Of a stretch of 64,000 nucleotides of DNA, positions 1 through 10,100 are shown one piece after another (the first letter of the stretch is position 1; each line of letters begins with the position of its first letter). Position numbers and translations under genes: made by a program. Under the pieces are notes generated by a model. That model did no database searches. It was not told the origin of the DNA and saw only the letters and a list, made by a program, of their open reading frames with translations. The stretch covers positions 45,635,912 to 45,699,911 of the forward strand of contig OX579636.1 of NCBI GenBank assembly GCA_951230915.1, written 5' to 3'. This stretch comes from Antitrichia curtipendula. Its lineage: Eukaryota; Streptophyta; Bryopsida; Hypnales; Leucodontaceae.

Positions 1-413
1 ATATTGGTTGTGAAGGCAACCACCTGTTTATCCAGCCAGTCCTGGTGCAACCAATAATCGGAGAAATTGTTGAATTTCTCAGATGCTTCAAACTTTGACT
101 CCAGCTCCGTTCGCAAGTCCCTCGTGAGTTTGTGGTACCTTTCTTCGTTGAGCGCCACATACTCCCTGGTCAACATAGTCGTACTGCGACGAGTGTAGAA
201 CACCACAACTATTGCTCTCCCTTCAACTATGAATTCATGTGGTGGCATATGGAGATTGAATGCTTTCTTGCGTTTCTTTTGGCTTGATGAAGAAGGGTTC
301 GATGAACTTGAGGCCATCAAGTTGTCCGTGGATGGAATTACCATCTCACCGACATCATCTAAATCTACAAACATAGGACGTTTCTCCGCCGATGCACTCC
401 CTTCCCCCGTCAT
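1..413 (-). CDS. Partial protein-coding gene running off the left edge; function not recognised
   Basis: An uninterrupted reading frame starts at an ATG at 413 and is still open at base 1, giving at least 137 residues. The product begins MTGEGSASAEKRPMFVDLDD. It then has a serine-rich stretch, a basic KKRKKAF patch near residue 50 that could be a nuclear signal, and a charged helical region (EERYHKLTRDLRTELESKF), before a Trp-rich stretch at the edge. The start is favoured because it is the first ATG after a TATA box about 185 bp upstream. I recognise no family. A cellular nuclear protein or part of a transposon is possible. The reading frame itself is well supported by its length and codon character. 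Confidence 0.6.
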   Translation of the reverse strand, partial: MTGEGSASAEKRPMFVDLDDVGEMVIPSTDNLMASSSSNPSSSSQKKRKKAFNLHMPPHEFIVEGRAIVVVFYTRRSTTMLTREYVALNEERYHKLTRDLRTELESKFEASEKFNNFSDYWLHQDWLDKQVVAFTTN

Positions 414-596
414 AACGAAAAGAAATTGTTCAATGGGCCTCTGCAAGCACAAAAGCCCCGAAAATTTGAAAAAAACCGGGTCACATATGAGGGCCAAGCC
501 CACCATCCACCAAACTCACTCACATAGGCCGTGGGGACGAACTAGTGTGTGAGGCGTAGGGCACGGACTTGGCAAAGAAATGAGGGCGGGGACTCG

Positions 597-605
597 CTTT
601 ATATA
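597..605 (-). promoter_or_regulatory. TATA box for the left-edge gene
   Basis: On the minus strand the sequence reads TATATAAAG, in a GC-rich setting, about 185 bp before the ATG at 413. Transcription would start near 570, giving a leader of roughly 155 nt. Position and motif fit a plant core promoter; the assignment is by sequence only. Confidence 0.55.
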
Positions 606-668
606 GTTCCCCCGCTCCTCAAATACCCGCCCCGACACGTGCCGTCCACGCCCCGTCCTCCTCACGTT

Positions 669-934
669 CCCGCCCCAGTCGCTGGAGTTCCCGCCCCAGT
701 CGCTGGAGTCCCCGCCCCACTCTTTGGAGTCCCCGCCCCACTCTCTGGAGTCCCCGCTTCCTCTCACTGGAGTCCCCGCCCCCCACTCACTGGAGTCCCC
801 GCCCCCACTCACTGGAGTCCCCACCCCCACTGTCTGGAGTCCCCGCCCCTACTGGATGGAGTCCCTGCCCCCACTCAATGGAGTCCCCGCCCTGACTCTG
901 GAGTCCCCACCCTGACTCTGGAGTCCCCGCCTTG
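669..934. repeat. GC-rich minisatellite, about 12 units of 20-23 bp
   Basis: About twelve imperfect units follow the pattern CCCGCCCC-ACTC-N-TGGAGTC, with unit lengths drifting between 20 and 23 bp. The minus strand carries repeated runs of three to five G, so G-quadruplex or i-motif folding is possible. The array lies just upstream of the TATA box at 597-605. The open frames across it on both strands are by-products of the repeat. Confidence 0.9.
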
Positions 935-953
935 CATGTTCCTAAATCCACAT

Positions 954-989
954 GGCGTCCACGTGGCATCCCCGTGGCGTCCACGTGGC
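954..989. promoter_or_regulatory. Duplicated 14-bp motif with G-box core
   Basis: GGCGTCCACGTGGC occurs twice, at 954-967 and 976-989. Each copy contains the palindromic G-box CACGTG, the usual binding core for plant bZIP and bHLH factors. The pair lies about 350 bp upstream of the minus-strand TATA box and could belong to the distal promoter of the left-edge gene. Confidence 0.45.
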
Positions 990-1128
990 CTACTTTTTTG
1001 GTTTCATAAAGTCAATTTTGTGTTGACTGTATCGGGCGGGTGAGACCTCTAACGGACGGACGGACGGGCGAACCGGACGTCCGTACAGTATGACAACCAT
1101 GACGGACTGTCTATAATTTGTACATGAA

Positions 1129-1737
1129 ATGTGGGAAGCATTCATCACTTCAAAAGCCCAGGTGGCGGTGGCGGAGGCAATAAAGAAGGGTTTTGTAGAA
1201 AAGTACCTATCAAAGATCATGGACGAGAATACGTGGAACATCAATGGCATTCTAATGCAACAAGATGTTATAGCGTGGCGTGGCAAAGGGATGAGACACT
1301 TGTTTATCTAGTATTTGTTTGAAGCCACAACTACGGGACCGCATGCAAAGATTTTAGAAGACCGAAATCTCTAACGAGTTTTCGATGCTCTCAAAAGTAT
1401 AGACAAGAAGGCCACTTCTATTTGGTCTCCAGTGGTTCTCACGACGGATGCTCAAGGATTCCACGGAGTAGTAGCTCACTTGTACAAAAGAAATTTGGAA
1501 GTAGCACAAAAACTTTGGGATTGGTATGTACTATTTCTGCACTACATTGCTAGATGCAATGACGACTTTCTAGAAACTACTATTGGAAGCGAATTCGTTG
1601 TGTTTGTGATTTTTTGCTTTAGGTACAATGAATCGGAAAGCGCACAGAACTACTTTAACTACTACTTCTCTTCTCATCAAGTATACAAATATGTATACAA
1701 TGCTATTGAAATCATGGTTGATGTAAACAACTCATAG
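1129..1737 (+). pseudogene. Degenerate coding remnant, unrecognised
   Basis: A protein-like reading of about 200 residues continues across this stretch in neighbouring frames but is broken by several stops, near 1310 and 1372 among others. Readable parts include MWEAFITSKAQVAVAEAIKK and, from 1432, VLTTDAQGFHGVVAHLYKRN. Introns could explain some breaks, but no clean splice pairs join the parts. It may be the 5' part of the same decayed gene as the FCP1/NIF-like domains downstream. Confidence 0.35.
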
Positions 1738-2238
1738 AGGCGTCGTGGTGTGATGTATTTGACGGCAAACTCTGCACTTATATTATTCGGAGGGTTAATA
1801 CGAGATGACATGGTGCTTGTAAATGTGAATGGGGGACCTGAGATCACTCACCTAGAAATAATAGGACCAAACAAATAGAAAAGTTTCTTGTTGTTGTTTA
1901 ATGTTGTATTTTTAGTCATCTCATAAATTTATTGGTGATTGCTATACTGTACTAGTGGGAAAGGATGAAGGTGTTGGAAGTATTTAATTCTGTAGAGGCA
2001 AAGAAAACTGGGCAAATTATTGCAAAGTAGATCCAGAAGCAATTCGTCGTCAACGTCTAGCGCATACAACTGCCCCTTATTGAAGAACTCTCAAACGATG
2101 ACTCGGATAATCTAGAGAATACTGAGGAAACCTACTCTGAAAAGAACAATGAAGAGCCTTGAAAGTGAAAATCACCCGAGGTGAGTGTCGCATGACCTTC
2201 ATGCATTTGGAACACTCCAACTATCTGTTTAGAGAATA

Positions 2239-3297
2239 TTGAGGCATGGACCCAGTCTGATATTCAAAACAATATTACTGCAGGTGACCTCTTTTCCACC
2301 CTCATTGTTGCCTAAAAAGTTGAAGGATCCACCTTCCCAAAAAACTGCCGAACATTTAGTTTCTGTAGTCCTAACAAAAGGAATAAACAAGAAAAGAAGA
2401 GGAAAATTTCAAAGTTGGTGGAGGATACCCTACGAGTTAAAAATCGAAAGAAGGCAAGTTAACCAAAAAAGACTCCAATTACTCCAACACATAAGTTGAA
2501 GCAAAATTTAAATGCAATGTTTATAGAATCAGAGAGATGAGTAGAGGAGAGTAATGTGTCCTCAGGAACTCCAAGAGTTTGTGAAATGGTGAATGCCATA
2601 GGTGAGGTGATACAGCAAAGAAGGGATGTAGCATCCGCTTTATTATCTTTTCCATCTAGTGGACAAGGTACTCACACTTTTGGTTCTATTATACTTGAAC
2701 CTCAGGGACTAGAGGTCCATGCTATTAAAGCCAATAAGAATGGAGCTGCTCCTAATGCATTTGGATCACTTCAGCTAAACCCAACTAGAATCGGTGTTTA
2801 AGAGATGTTTGGCCCTATTTGGGACAATACTCTAGGAGACTTGAGCCCATTGAGTCCCGATTTGGGACGTCCTATCGATCAAAATGTTGCAAAGAAGGTT
2901 AGATTTAGTAGATAAGTTTATGATCATGTATCATTTCTACTGTATGAATGAACTGGACATCTGCTTTTGCATTTGTAATATCAAGTGATTAATAATTTCC
3001 ATTTTGTTTCATCGTAGGAATGTTGAAAGTTGTGACTCCCAACAAGATCATCAGACAGAAGGTTGAGGGTGACAAGGTGATGGGCGTCGATGTAGCGGAG
3101 GAGATTCAGGTCGAGGTGTTAGAGGAGAAGGGGGACGATGTGGTGGAGAAGATTAGGTGGGTAGAAGAGGAGGTTGGTGTAGTGGGCATGGTGAAAGAGG
3201 TTGATGTAGTGAAGGTGGAGAAGGAGGCTATTGTGGTGCAGGCGGAGAAGGGATCTCATTCGGGCATCATGAAAGGTGCTTGTTGTGACCTCTTGTA
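2239..3297 (+). pseudogene. Degenerate coding-like segment between remnants
   Basis: Short frames at 2239-2499, 2556-2801 and 3020-3298 look protein-like but do not join in one frame. The second reads as an 81-residue segment with SFPSSGQGTHTFGS. In the third, the base composition gives two alternatives: an acidic Val/Glu-rich frame that is open, and a Gly/Arg-rich frame (SGRGVRGEGGRCGGED) that has two stops. An RGG-type tail that lost its frame is one explanation. An acceptor-like TCGTAG sits just before 3019. Function is unknown. Confidence 0.3.
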
Positions 3298-3422
3298 GAG
3301 TTGTTTGGGTTTTTTTACGGTTGTATTTTGCTTCTAACTGGTTGTTGTGTTTTTTGTCTATAGATATTGTCTCAGCTTCTTTGACGAAAGAGACTGTATT
3401 GTATAAGGTACCTACAAGGTGA

Positions 3423-3947
3423 TATGTCGTGGTTTTGGACTTGAACGGACTTCTTTTTCATCATGGTCATAAAGATAACAAATCTAACTTTAAACGGAAA
3501 TTGGGTCTCAGGGAATTCTTTGACTGGCTCTTTCCTAGGGTACGCATAATATTCTGGAGTAGTATGCAAGACAAGAATATGTGGCACTTGTTAGGAAAGA
3601 TGTTATTGGTTACTACTTTTGGTCCTACAGATTGCACATATCTTCCGCAAGCTTCGTGCATGCTGTCATAGTATAGAGACCCAACTGAGCCAAATAAACC
3701 AATATTTTTGTTAATTTTGGTTGAGATGGATGAAGTTTGGTCTGTAGAGAATGTCCTTTTAGTTGATGACAATCCGTTTAAGAACTTATTAAATAATATT
3801 GGTAGTGTTATTCACCCGACGACCTGGTCTGATGAATGTGGCGATAACTTCTTGTCAGGAAGTCTAAAGCTTTGGTTTGAAGGTCTTTTAATGTCCAACA
3901 AAGTTGTACAAGTTTATGTCAAGGGCAACCCACTTTTTGGGTGTTAA
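3423..3947 (+). pseudogene. FCP1/NIF-like (HAD superfamily) phosphatase domain, broken
   Basis: One frame runs through this stretch with a single internal TAG at 3669-3671. It shows the order of motifs of FCP1/NLI-interacting-factor phosphatases: VVVLDLNGLLF at the start where active enzymes have DLDxT, then LREFFDWLFPRVRIIFWSSM (motif II region), MDEVWSVENVLLVDDNPFK (motif III), and a closing IHPTTWSDE. The second catalytic Asp of motif I is Asn here. With the internal stop, this suggests a non-catalytic or dead copy. The TAG could instead lie in an intron, but no good splice pair is obvious. Confidence 0.55.
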
Positions 3948-4607
3948 TAGCCAGTTGATCCATTAGGTAGTGTAGGGTTCCAAGTTCTAAAGGGTGTAAA
4001 GTATTAAGACTATATAATGTTAGGGGACGTTCATTTGGGCACTCCAAATGCTCTATTTTAAGTTTTTTAGTAAAACCCTAGACACAGTACTATTGTAGAT
4101 AGGATTGGATGCAGCGACTTTGACATTTTGTATCATTCAATAATTATTATAAATACACTTCTAAAAAAACTACTTCACAACTATTTTATACTCTAGGATG
4201 ACAATGATATTGTCGTGTTTGTGTCATTTTTTTATATTTAGTTGGCAATTGAAACATAGGTTGCTCAATTATATAGGTGGAATTAGGAATATTAGACAAG
4301 ATCGATGATGTATGGCAATATTTAGTACCGCAAAATTAAATATTTTCTTTGGATTTTTAACAACATTGCATACCTTCATTAGAATTTGGGTTACAATAGT
4401 AAAGGAAATGTATTGGTAATGTGCTCTCTTTGGTCAATGTTGCAAGTGGGGATTTCATGCTTTGTAATGAGAAATACTCAATTTTTGGAAATAGTTCCAT
4501 ATTCTCTATGTGAAAGACCCTTCTAATTAATTGCATTTGATAATCCATACCAAGAGCGCTCCTGTTGATTAGAGGTCGTATATTTACAATTGACTATGTG
4601 TGGTCAC

Positions 4608-4978
4608 GTAGGTCTTTGCAGAAGGTGGTGATCTTGGTATTGACAAATCTTTTGGGTATTGAGGCTGCTATCGCTGATATTCGACAAAACAAACAGATTG
4701 AGGCCTTTCAGGATTTTGTTGGTTTGATGTTGTCAAAGACTTCCATTAGTATCTGGTCAAATATGACCACTTCAAAATTGGAGGAGCTCCTTCCACGGAT
4801 ACTTCCAAAGAATTTTATTGCGATGCTACTTCTTATTAAAGGTTGTGACTTACCGAGCAGTTTGGACAAGTACCCCAATAGAGACAATCTCTTCTCATAT
4901 CTCTTTAGTAAGATGACAATGCGCAACTTGCTTAGGAATTGCACCCTTGTATTCACTGATGTGGATCCCCCAAACTAG
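4608..4978 (+). pseudogene. Second FCP1/NIF-like domain remnant
   Basis: The open frame ending at 4978 carries a more diverged version of the same domain. VVILVLTNLLG takes the place of the DLNGLL motif, followed by IEAFQDFVGLMLSK, SISIWSNMTTSKLEELLPRI (compare FWSSMQDKNMWHLLGK in the upstream copy) and a terminal TLVFTDVDPPN. Both motif I aspartates are lost, so phosphatase activity is not expected. The two copies lie about 1.2 kb apart in the same orientation, which suggests a tandem-domain gene or a local duplication now decaying. The family call rests on motif order alone. Confidence 0.4.
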
Positions 4979-5170
4979 CAATTTTCTATAATAAATCCGG
5001 TTGTACATATTAGAGATACTTGACTAGTAGATCTGAAGTAGACTACTTTAAAAATTGCAAACAATGTTTTTTTTGTGTCCAATGGCAGATGCCTATTCTT
5101 TCATGTATCTAAATGAAAAAATGGTGGTGCTTCTACCTTTCTTTATTACACAACTATCACTGTGTATGAT

Positions 5171-5465
5171 GTTGAGGGGATGACATCAAAACATCTCCAG
5201 ACATCCAATTCCCAAGTTTAGTGTTGGAATTGTCAAATGAATGTGTATTGTTGAGGGGAATGTCATCAAAATGTCTCGAGACGTCCAATTCCCAAGTTCA
5301 GTGTTGGAATTGTCAAATGAATGTGTATTGTTGACAGGAATGTCATCAGAACGTCTCTAGATCTCCAATTCCCAAGTTCAATGGTAGAAATGTCAATTTC
5401 TAATGCTATGGGGATGACATCAGATGATCTCCAATTTCCAACTTCAGTGTTGGAATTCCTCCGTT
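5171..5465. repeat. 80-bp tandem repeat, about 3.6 copies
   Basis: Units starting at ATGWCATC recur at 5180, 5260 and 5340 (period exactly 80), then at 5414 (period 74). The shared core is TCCAATTCCCAAGTTCAGTG. The period is not a multiple of three, so the array does not encode a protein repeat. Confidence 0.85.
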
Positions 5466-6000
5466 TCATAATGAATGTGGAGGACTTAGCCAATCATGTG
5501 GAGATGTAAGAATATGAAGTCTCATTGCTTATACAGAACTAAGGACTTTCTCTACAATCATCACAAAAGCTCCAGATAACTTCACTAACTATATGCAAGT
5601 AACCATTGTCTACATGTTTCATTGCCCGAATATGAAATATTTTCCTTCATACTTTCATTGTCATTGCGCTCTGACTTCACCCAATGTAGGTAGTATTCAT
5701 CTTGAGTGATTTTCCAAAAAAGTCTAGAATTCCTCCTAAATTTAAAATATAGTTAAATGTGGCATTGAAAGGTCATTACTTATAATCTTGTCTCTAAGAC
5801 TATTCTTTAAAACTCACTTAAAACACCCTTTTCTCTTGTGGTGGAGGCAATATCAGTAATTGCTACTGAATGTAGATTCAAATGTTAGTTATTATTTGAA
5901 TTATCTATTTTAAAAGTTGGCACTTTGATGAGGATAATTTCCTTGATGAAGTTAAGAAGATTGATTTATTGATAGAATATTTGTCATTAAAACAAAACAA
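5466..6000. other. AT-rich stretch, nothing recognised
   Basis: No open frame longer than about 60 codons, no splice-linked exons and no repeat matching other parts of the window were seen here. Confidence 0.5.
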
Positions 6001-6275
6001 ATGTTGCAAAAGAATAAAAAATTCAAGAGAAAAGTGAACATCACCGAAGAAGCAGAAGATCATCAACCATAGCATTCAAATGAAATGTATATTTATTCAA
6101 TTGAACATGACATAATAGGTGTGGAAGTCCTTGAATGTCAAGATTTGGACAAAAATTGTAATAGTTGCAAAACAATCTATGATTCTTTAAATGAAGCCTT
6201 AAAAGAAAATGCAATTTTAAAGCAACACATGAATGTATTGTACAAGGAAAAGAACCAATATGGGGAATTTCATTA
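6001..6275 (+). pseudogene. Coding-like fragment with coiled-coil character, cut by a MITE
   Basis: A frame rich in Lys, Glu and Asn runs from about 6001, crosses one stop near 6070 and continues to the MITE at 6261. Its last part, SLNEALKENAILKQHMNVLY, has heptad spacing typical of a coiled coil, and a CQDLDKNCNSC cluster precedes it. It may be a retroelement or gene fragment truncated by the insertion. The family is not recognised. Confidence 0.3.
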
Positions 6276-6523
6276 AAATGGTGTTGTATGTGCCATTTTC
6301 AAATCGTCCAGTTTGAACCATGAAAGTGTATCTAGGACAAATAGAGATTTTAGACCACATGATTTGAATTATAAAAGTGTTATCTAAGATAAATGTATAT
6401 TTCAAACATCTAAAAAAGGTAAAGATTTGGTACATCTAGGACTATTGTAATTTCAAACCACTCAATCTCAACTGTAAAAATTGCCAAAATAGCACAATAG
6501 CACCATTTTAATGAAATTGCCCA
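6261..6523. mobile_element. MITE of about 263 bp with long terminal inverted repeats
   Basis: The left end TGGGGAATTTCATTAAAATG is matched in inverse orientation at the right end (CATTTTAATGAAATTGCCCA). The similarity extends roughly 40 bp inward with mismatches. No coding capacity. The flanking duplication is not clear, so the superfamily is open. Confidence 0.65.
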
Positions 6524-7117
6524 TTAGTAAAGTAGAGAAAAAAGTCAAATTAAAAAAATGAAACCCATCTAATCTCACTCAAAAACACTATAAATAAATT
6601 GTGAAAATAAACAAAAATATTTCAATATGAATACAATAAAAATAAAAATAAAAATACATTAACTCCAATTGACAAAATTTTCTTATAAAGTTGAAATGCT
6701 ATCCACAAATACCACAATTCCATCCACTAAATTAGATTGTTTGTTTGTTTTGTTACAATGAAATCTCTTTGACCGTGTGTCCTCCAATCACATTCTTGGT
6801 ATTGTCGGAAAACCCTCGACAAGGAGGGGTGTAGATGCTTTGTTTCATGGTATTTGGACCTACAATGTGAAAGTTATTGAATTTTGAAATTTTTATGAAT
6901 TCAAAGAGAAAGACAATGACTTACTTTTATTTTGACTGTGCACGACACAGGGCACAGGCACAGTAGTTTCAACTTATACAAGAGCTTCATCTTGTTGTAT
7001 TACAAAGTTTGTTACAAGCACACTTGCAAACAAATGTGTCACATGAAGCCACTACCAGGTAAAAAATCGGGTACAATTCAATTAAGTTCTACTATAGACA
7101 CACAACTGAACAATCCT

Positions 7118-10100
7118 TCATTTAGGACTATTTACACGGTGAATAGCAATCTCAACTTGAAGTGCCTCTATCAAAGCTTTGGGTTCAAAAATCCTGCCCA
7201 ATTTTTCATCAAGAAAAGATTCTACAGTAACCTGCAATGGTGAACACAAATCAGGGTAAGCTGGCTTTCCTCTTCAAATCGTACTATTGTCAATCATCCT
7301 CTTTTAAGTTATGTTCAATAGCAGGAAATAAGAAATGAAACAGAAGCATAGATAAGGAACACGACGCTTACTACTCGAACAATTCCCATTTCGGCCAAAT
7401 TTTCCACGTCAACTTCTATCTCCCCGCCATCAGGCACCAACATCGCTGTAATAAAATCACTGGGCTGAAGGCACCCACAGATCATGTCAATAAAAGTGGA
7501 GAATTAAGAAAACCTGTTCAGTTCATGCCCACAGACATAGATGCAAGTCCACTCTTGAGACACCACTCACAAAAGAGGGTGACAACCAGCTTTAACCGCC
7601 TAGTGCTCAAAATTAAATTAAAATGCAAAATTTGGAAGCTAATGGTTATTTATAGTAACTTTTGAAACATATATCTATTTTGTCCAGATCTGATTTCTGA
7701 TTTCGTGGGGTACCGGTACATGTTATTACCTTCCTTGACGATTCCTAAGCAATTTCAACTCCTATATAGATATGGAATCGGACTATTTCGGCACTTCCGA
7801 GGTCAAATTAGAACGAAATTTCAGGCAGATTGGACGCAGCTCACCGAGTGATCAAGACTAGGACAAGGGTCCTCGCAGTGCTGAACCTCCACAGAATCGC
7901 AGAACTTGCGGTTGAGAGCATCAGTTATGGAGGAGACATATTGAGAAGCAGACATGCCAGCAGTTTCACGATCGTGTGTCCCATTAAGAATCAGGACCTG
8001 CATTCTTTCCAATCACATTTAATGCGGTTTATTTATATTCCTATGATTGTAGCAAGGTTGACACATATTCTTCGCAATTCTGGCTATCTGTGTGCCAACT
8101 GGGCATAAGCATTTCTACCAAAAATGTTGCTTCTTACTCTAAAGTTCTGTAAAAGCATCGCGCAGGTGGCAAGAAAGGTGATTATGCACTGACCTTGAGA
8201 CAAGAGCGAGAAGCTATAGTTTCACCAACTCCTCTCAAGACCTAAAATAGCACAAGCTTAAAACAACATTAATTTGGAAGGGGTTATATAGAACTCCAAG
8301 CAATTTTCGTTGCATTTAAGTGAATCTTAAACAACCTTACCTACTGTTCATCCTAAATTCACACATCACTAATTGTCAGCACATGTCACAGTAAGTGATA
8401 GGGCAGTTTGCGTAAAGGAATCCTTTTACTATAAATGCTCAGAAGACATATGACAAGTTTTTCAATAAACTCAATCTGTTTCAGGAACTGATCAAACATC
8501 TTAAAGAGAATCTTCCCCATGATTCATGCAGAGGTCTCTCAATAGTTAAAATGATCATTTGAAGGCCTCCCCCTGTTACAAAGAGAGGCCTTTGTAAGAT
8601 CATTGTGACTGAAGAAAGATCTCCTCATGAACCATGGAGAAGATTCTCTGTATGTTGTACTGTAAAAGTTCTTGAAACAGCTTAATTTTATAATGAAGAC
8701 AAAGAAACAGACCAGGAAACAAGGCAATAACTACTTCCTAATAATACTCACTAAATCAACTGAACAATCTACGTATCAAAAAGAAGGCACCTGAGTTACA
8801 AGAAACATTACCAAGGATGGGCATATGGAAGTGTACAGTGAACCCATGCCATAAACAACAGCATCCACTAGAGAAATTTGATCCACCACAGTAGGGTTCA
8901 CAGCTGGAAAGACCTGCCACATGATTTGGTTTGCTTATTTGGTGCCAATATCTAGAGCTTCATCAATCCCACAATAAGCTTATCCTGAAATTATCTGCGA
9001 CTTTTCAATCGAACGTTGAAGCCAACCGGAAACTTTTCTCTGCGAACCTCATGAAAAACGTTGTTGCCTTCACTAGAAATATAGAAAATACGCTTTATAG
9101 GTGATGGCAACGGCGATGATGCCTGCATTTTACACATTGGGCGAACATCAGTCTCAACAACACAAAAAAAAAAAGGTCTTCTGCGGGTGCGTACATTGCA
9201 GGTGCGTGTAGGTGTGCAGGGACTGTGATTGGCCCTGGAATTCCAAGTCCTACTCATGCCCCAAATAAAGGCATCTTTTGCACTGCACACCCGCGAAGTG
9301 TGCACCCGCAACTGCATTCCCCCACAAAATAGGTCTAGTTTATGCTATATAGGATACTGTAGAGTCTCTTCCTCCAGGCTTGATACTATGAAGACCCCGC
9401 AGATGAAGACACCCAATGTGCTCCTCAATAAATCACAAAACATTTGGACCGGAGCAAGTAGGGTTTGTGAAAAGCTCGGAACAGAAGCTAGTCCGTGCAG
9501 GCTATCCCGCTTAGATTTTATCGGAAATTCTAAAAAAACAGGGGTCTCTAGGGTTCGATCTCATTTACCATTGGATTTTATAAGTACACTTGGGTCCTCT
9601 ATACTTCGGATAAGAGCGATAACCTATATTTTGAGAATGCACCATACCTTGATTACTGATGTTCTGCACTTAGCATTCTTCACTGTTGGATGAGAAATTG
9701 CATTCTGGCCTTTGATGAGCGTTCCGTCCTGCAATATTGTGAATCACTCTAATGCCTGAAACTCTGCAGATAATACCTTGGGGTGGAACTTCGTCAACTT
9801 GATACAACTAGAAGAATCGAGAAGATGGAAACAGATGGAAACAGATGGAACCTCAAGGTCTTCATATATGAGGCTGTGTCTATGTCCTTTTTAAGCAGTG
9901 AAAGAACAGGTAGGATGAACAAACCTGTAATTCGCAACCTAAAGTCAGTCGATCATTTGTGCAGATTGCTGGAAGCACTGAGCTGTGCGTTGGGATATGG
10001 GAGACTCGCGAATACAAAAATATTGCTGCATCCAGTGATTGGAAAAAAATTCGAGCTCCAGCAAAGAAAAAATTCCCTATACTGCAGAGATATAAGCAAT

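Noticed and set aside
516..1043. Open frames of 60-164 codons on both strands
   Set aside because: They run through the GC-rich minisatellite; the repeat composition alone keeps several frames open on both strands.
9229..9693. 154-codon plus-strand frame
   Set aside because: It lies in intron 7 and exon 7 of the CofD-like gene on the opposite strand and shows no recognisable features. A GCGGGTGC/GCACCCGC inverted motif in the intron suggests a decayed MITE instead.
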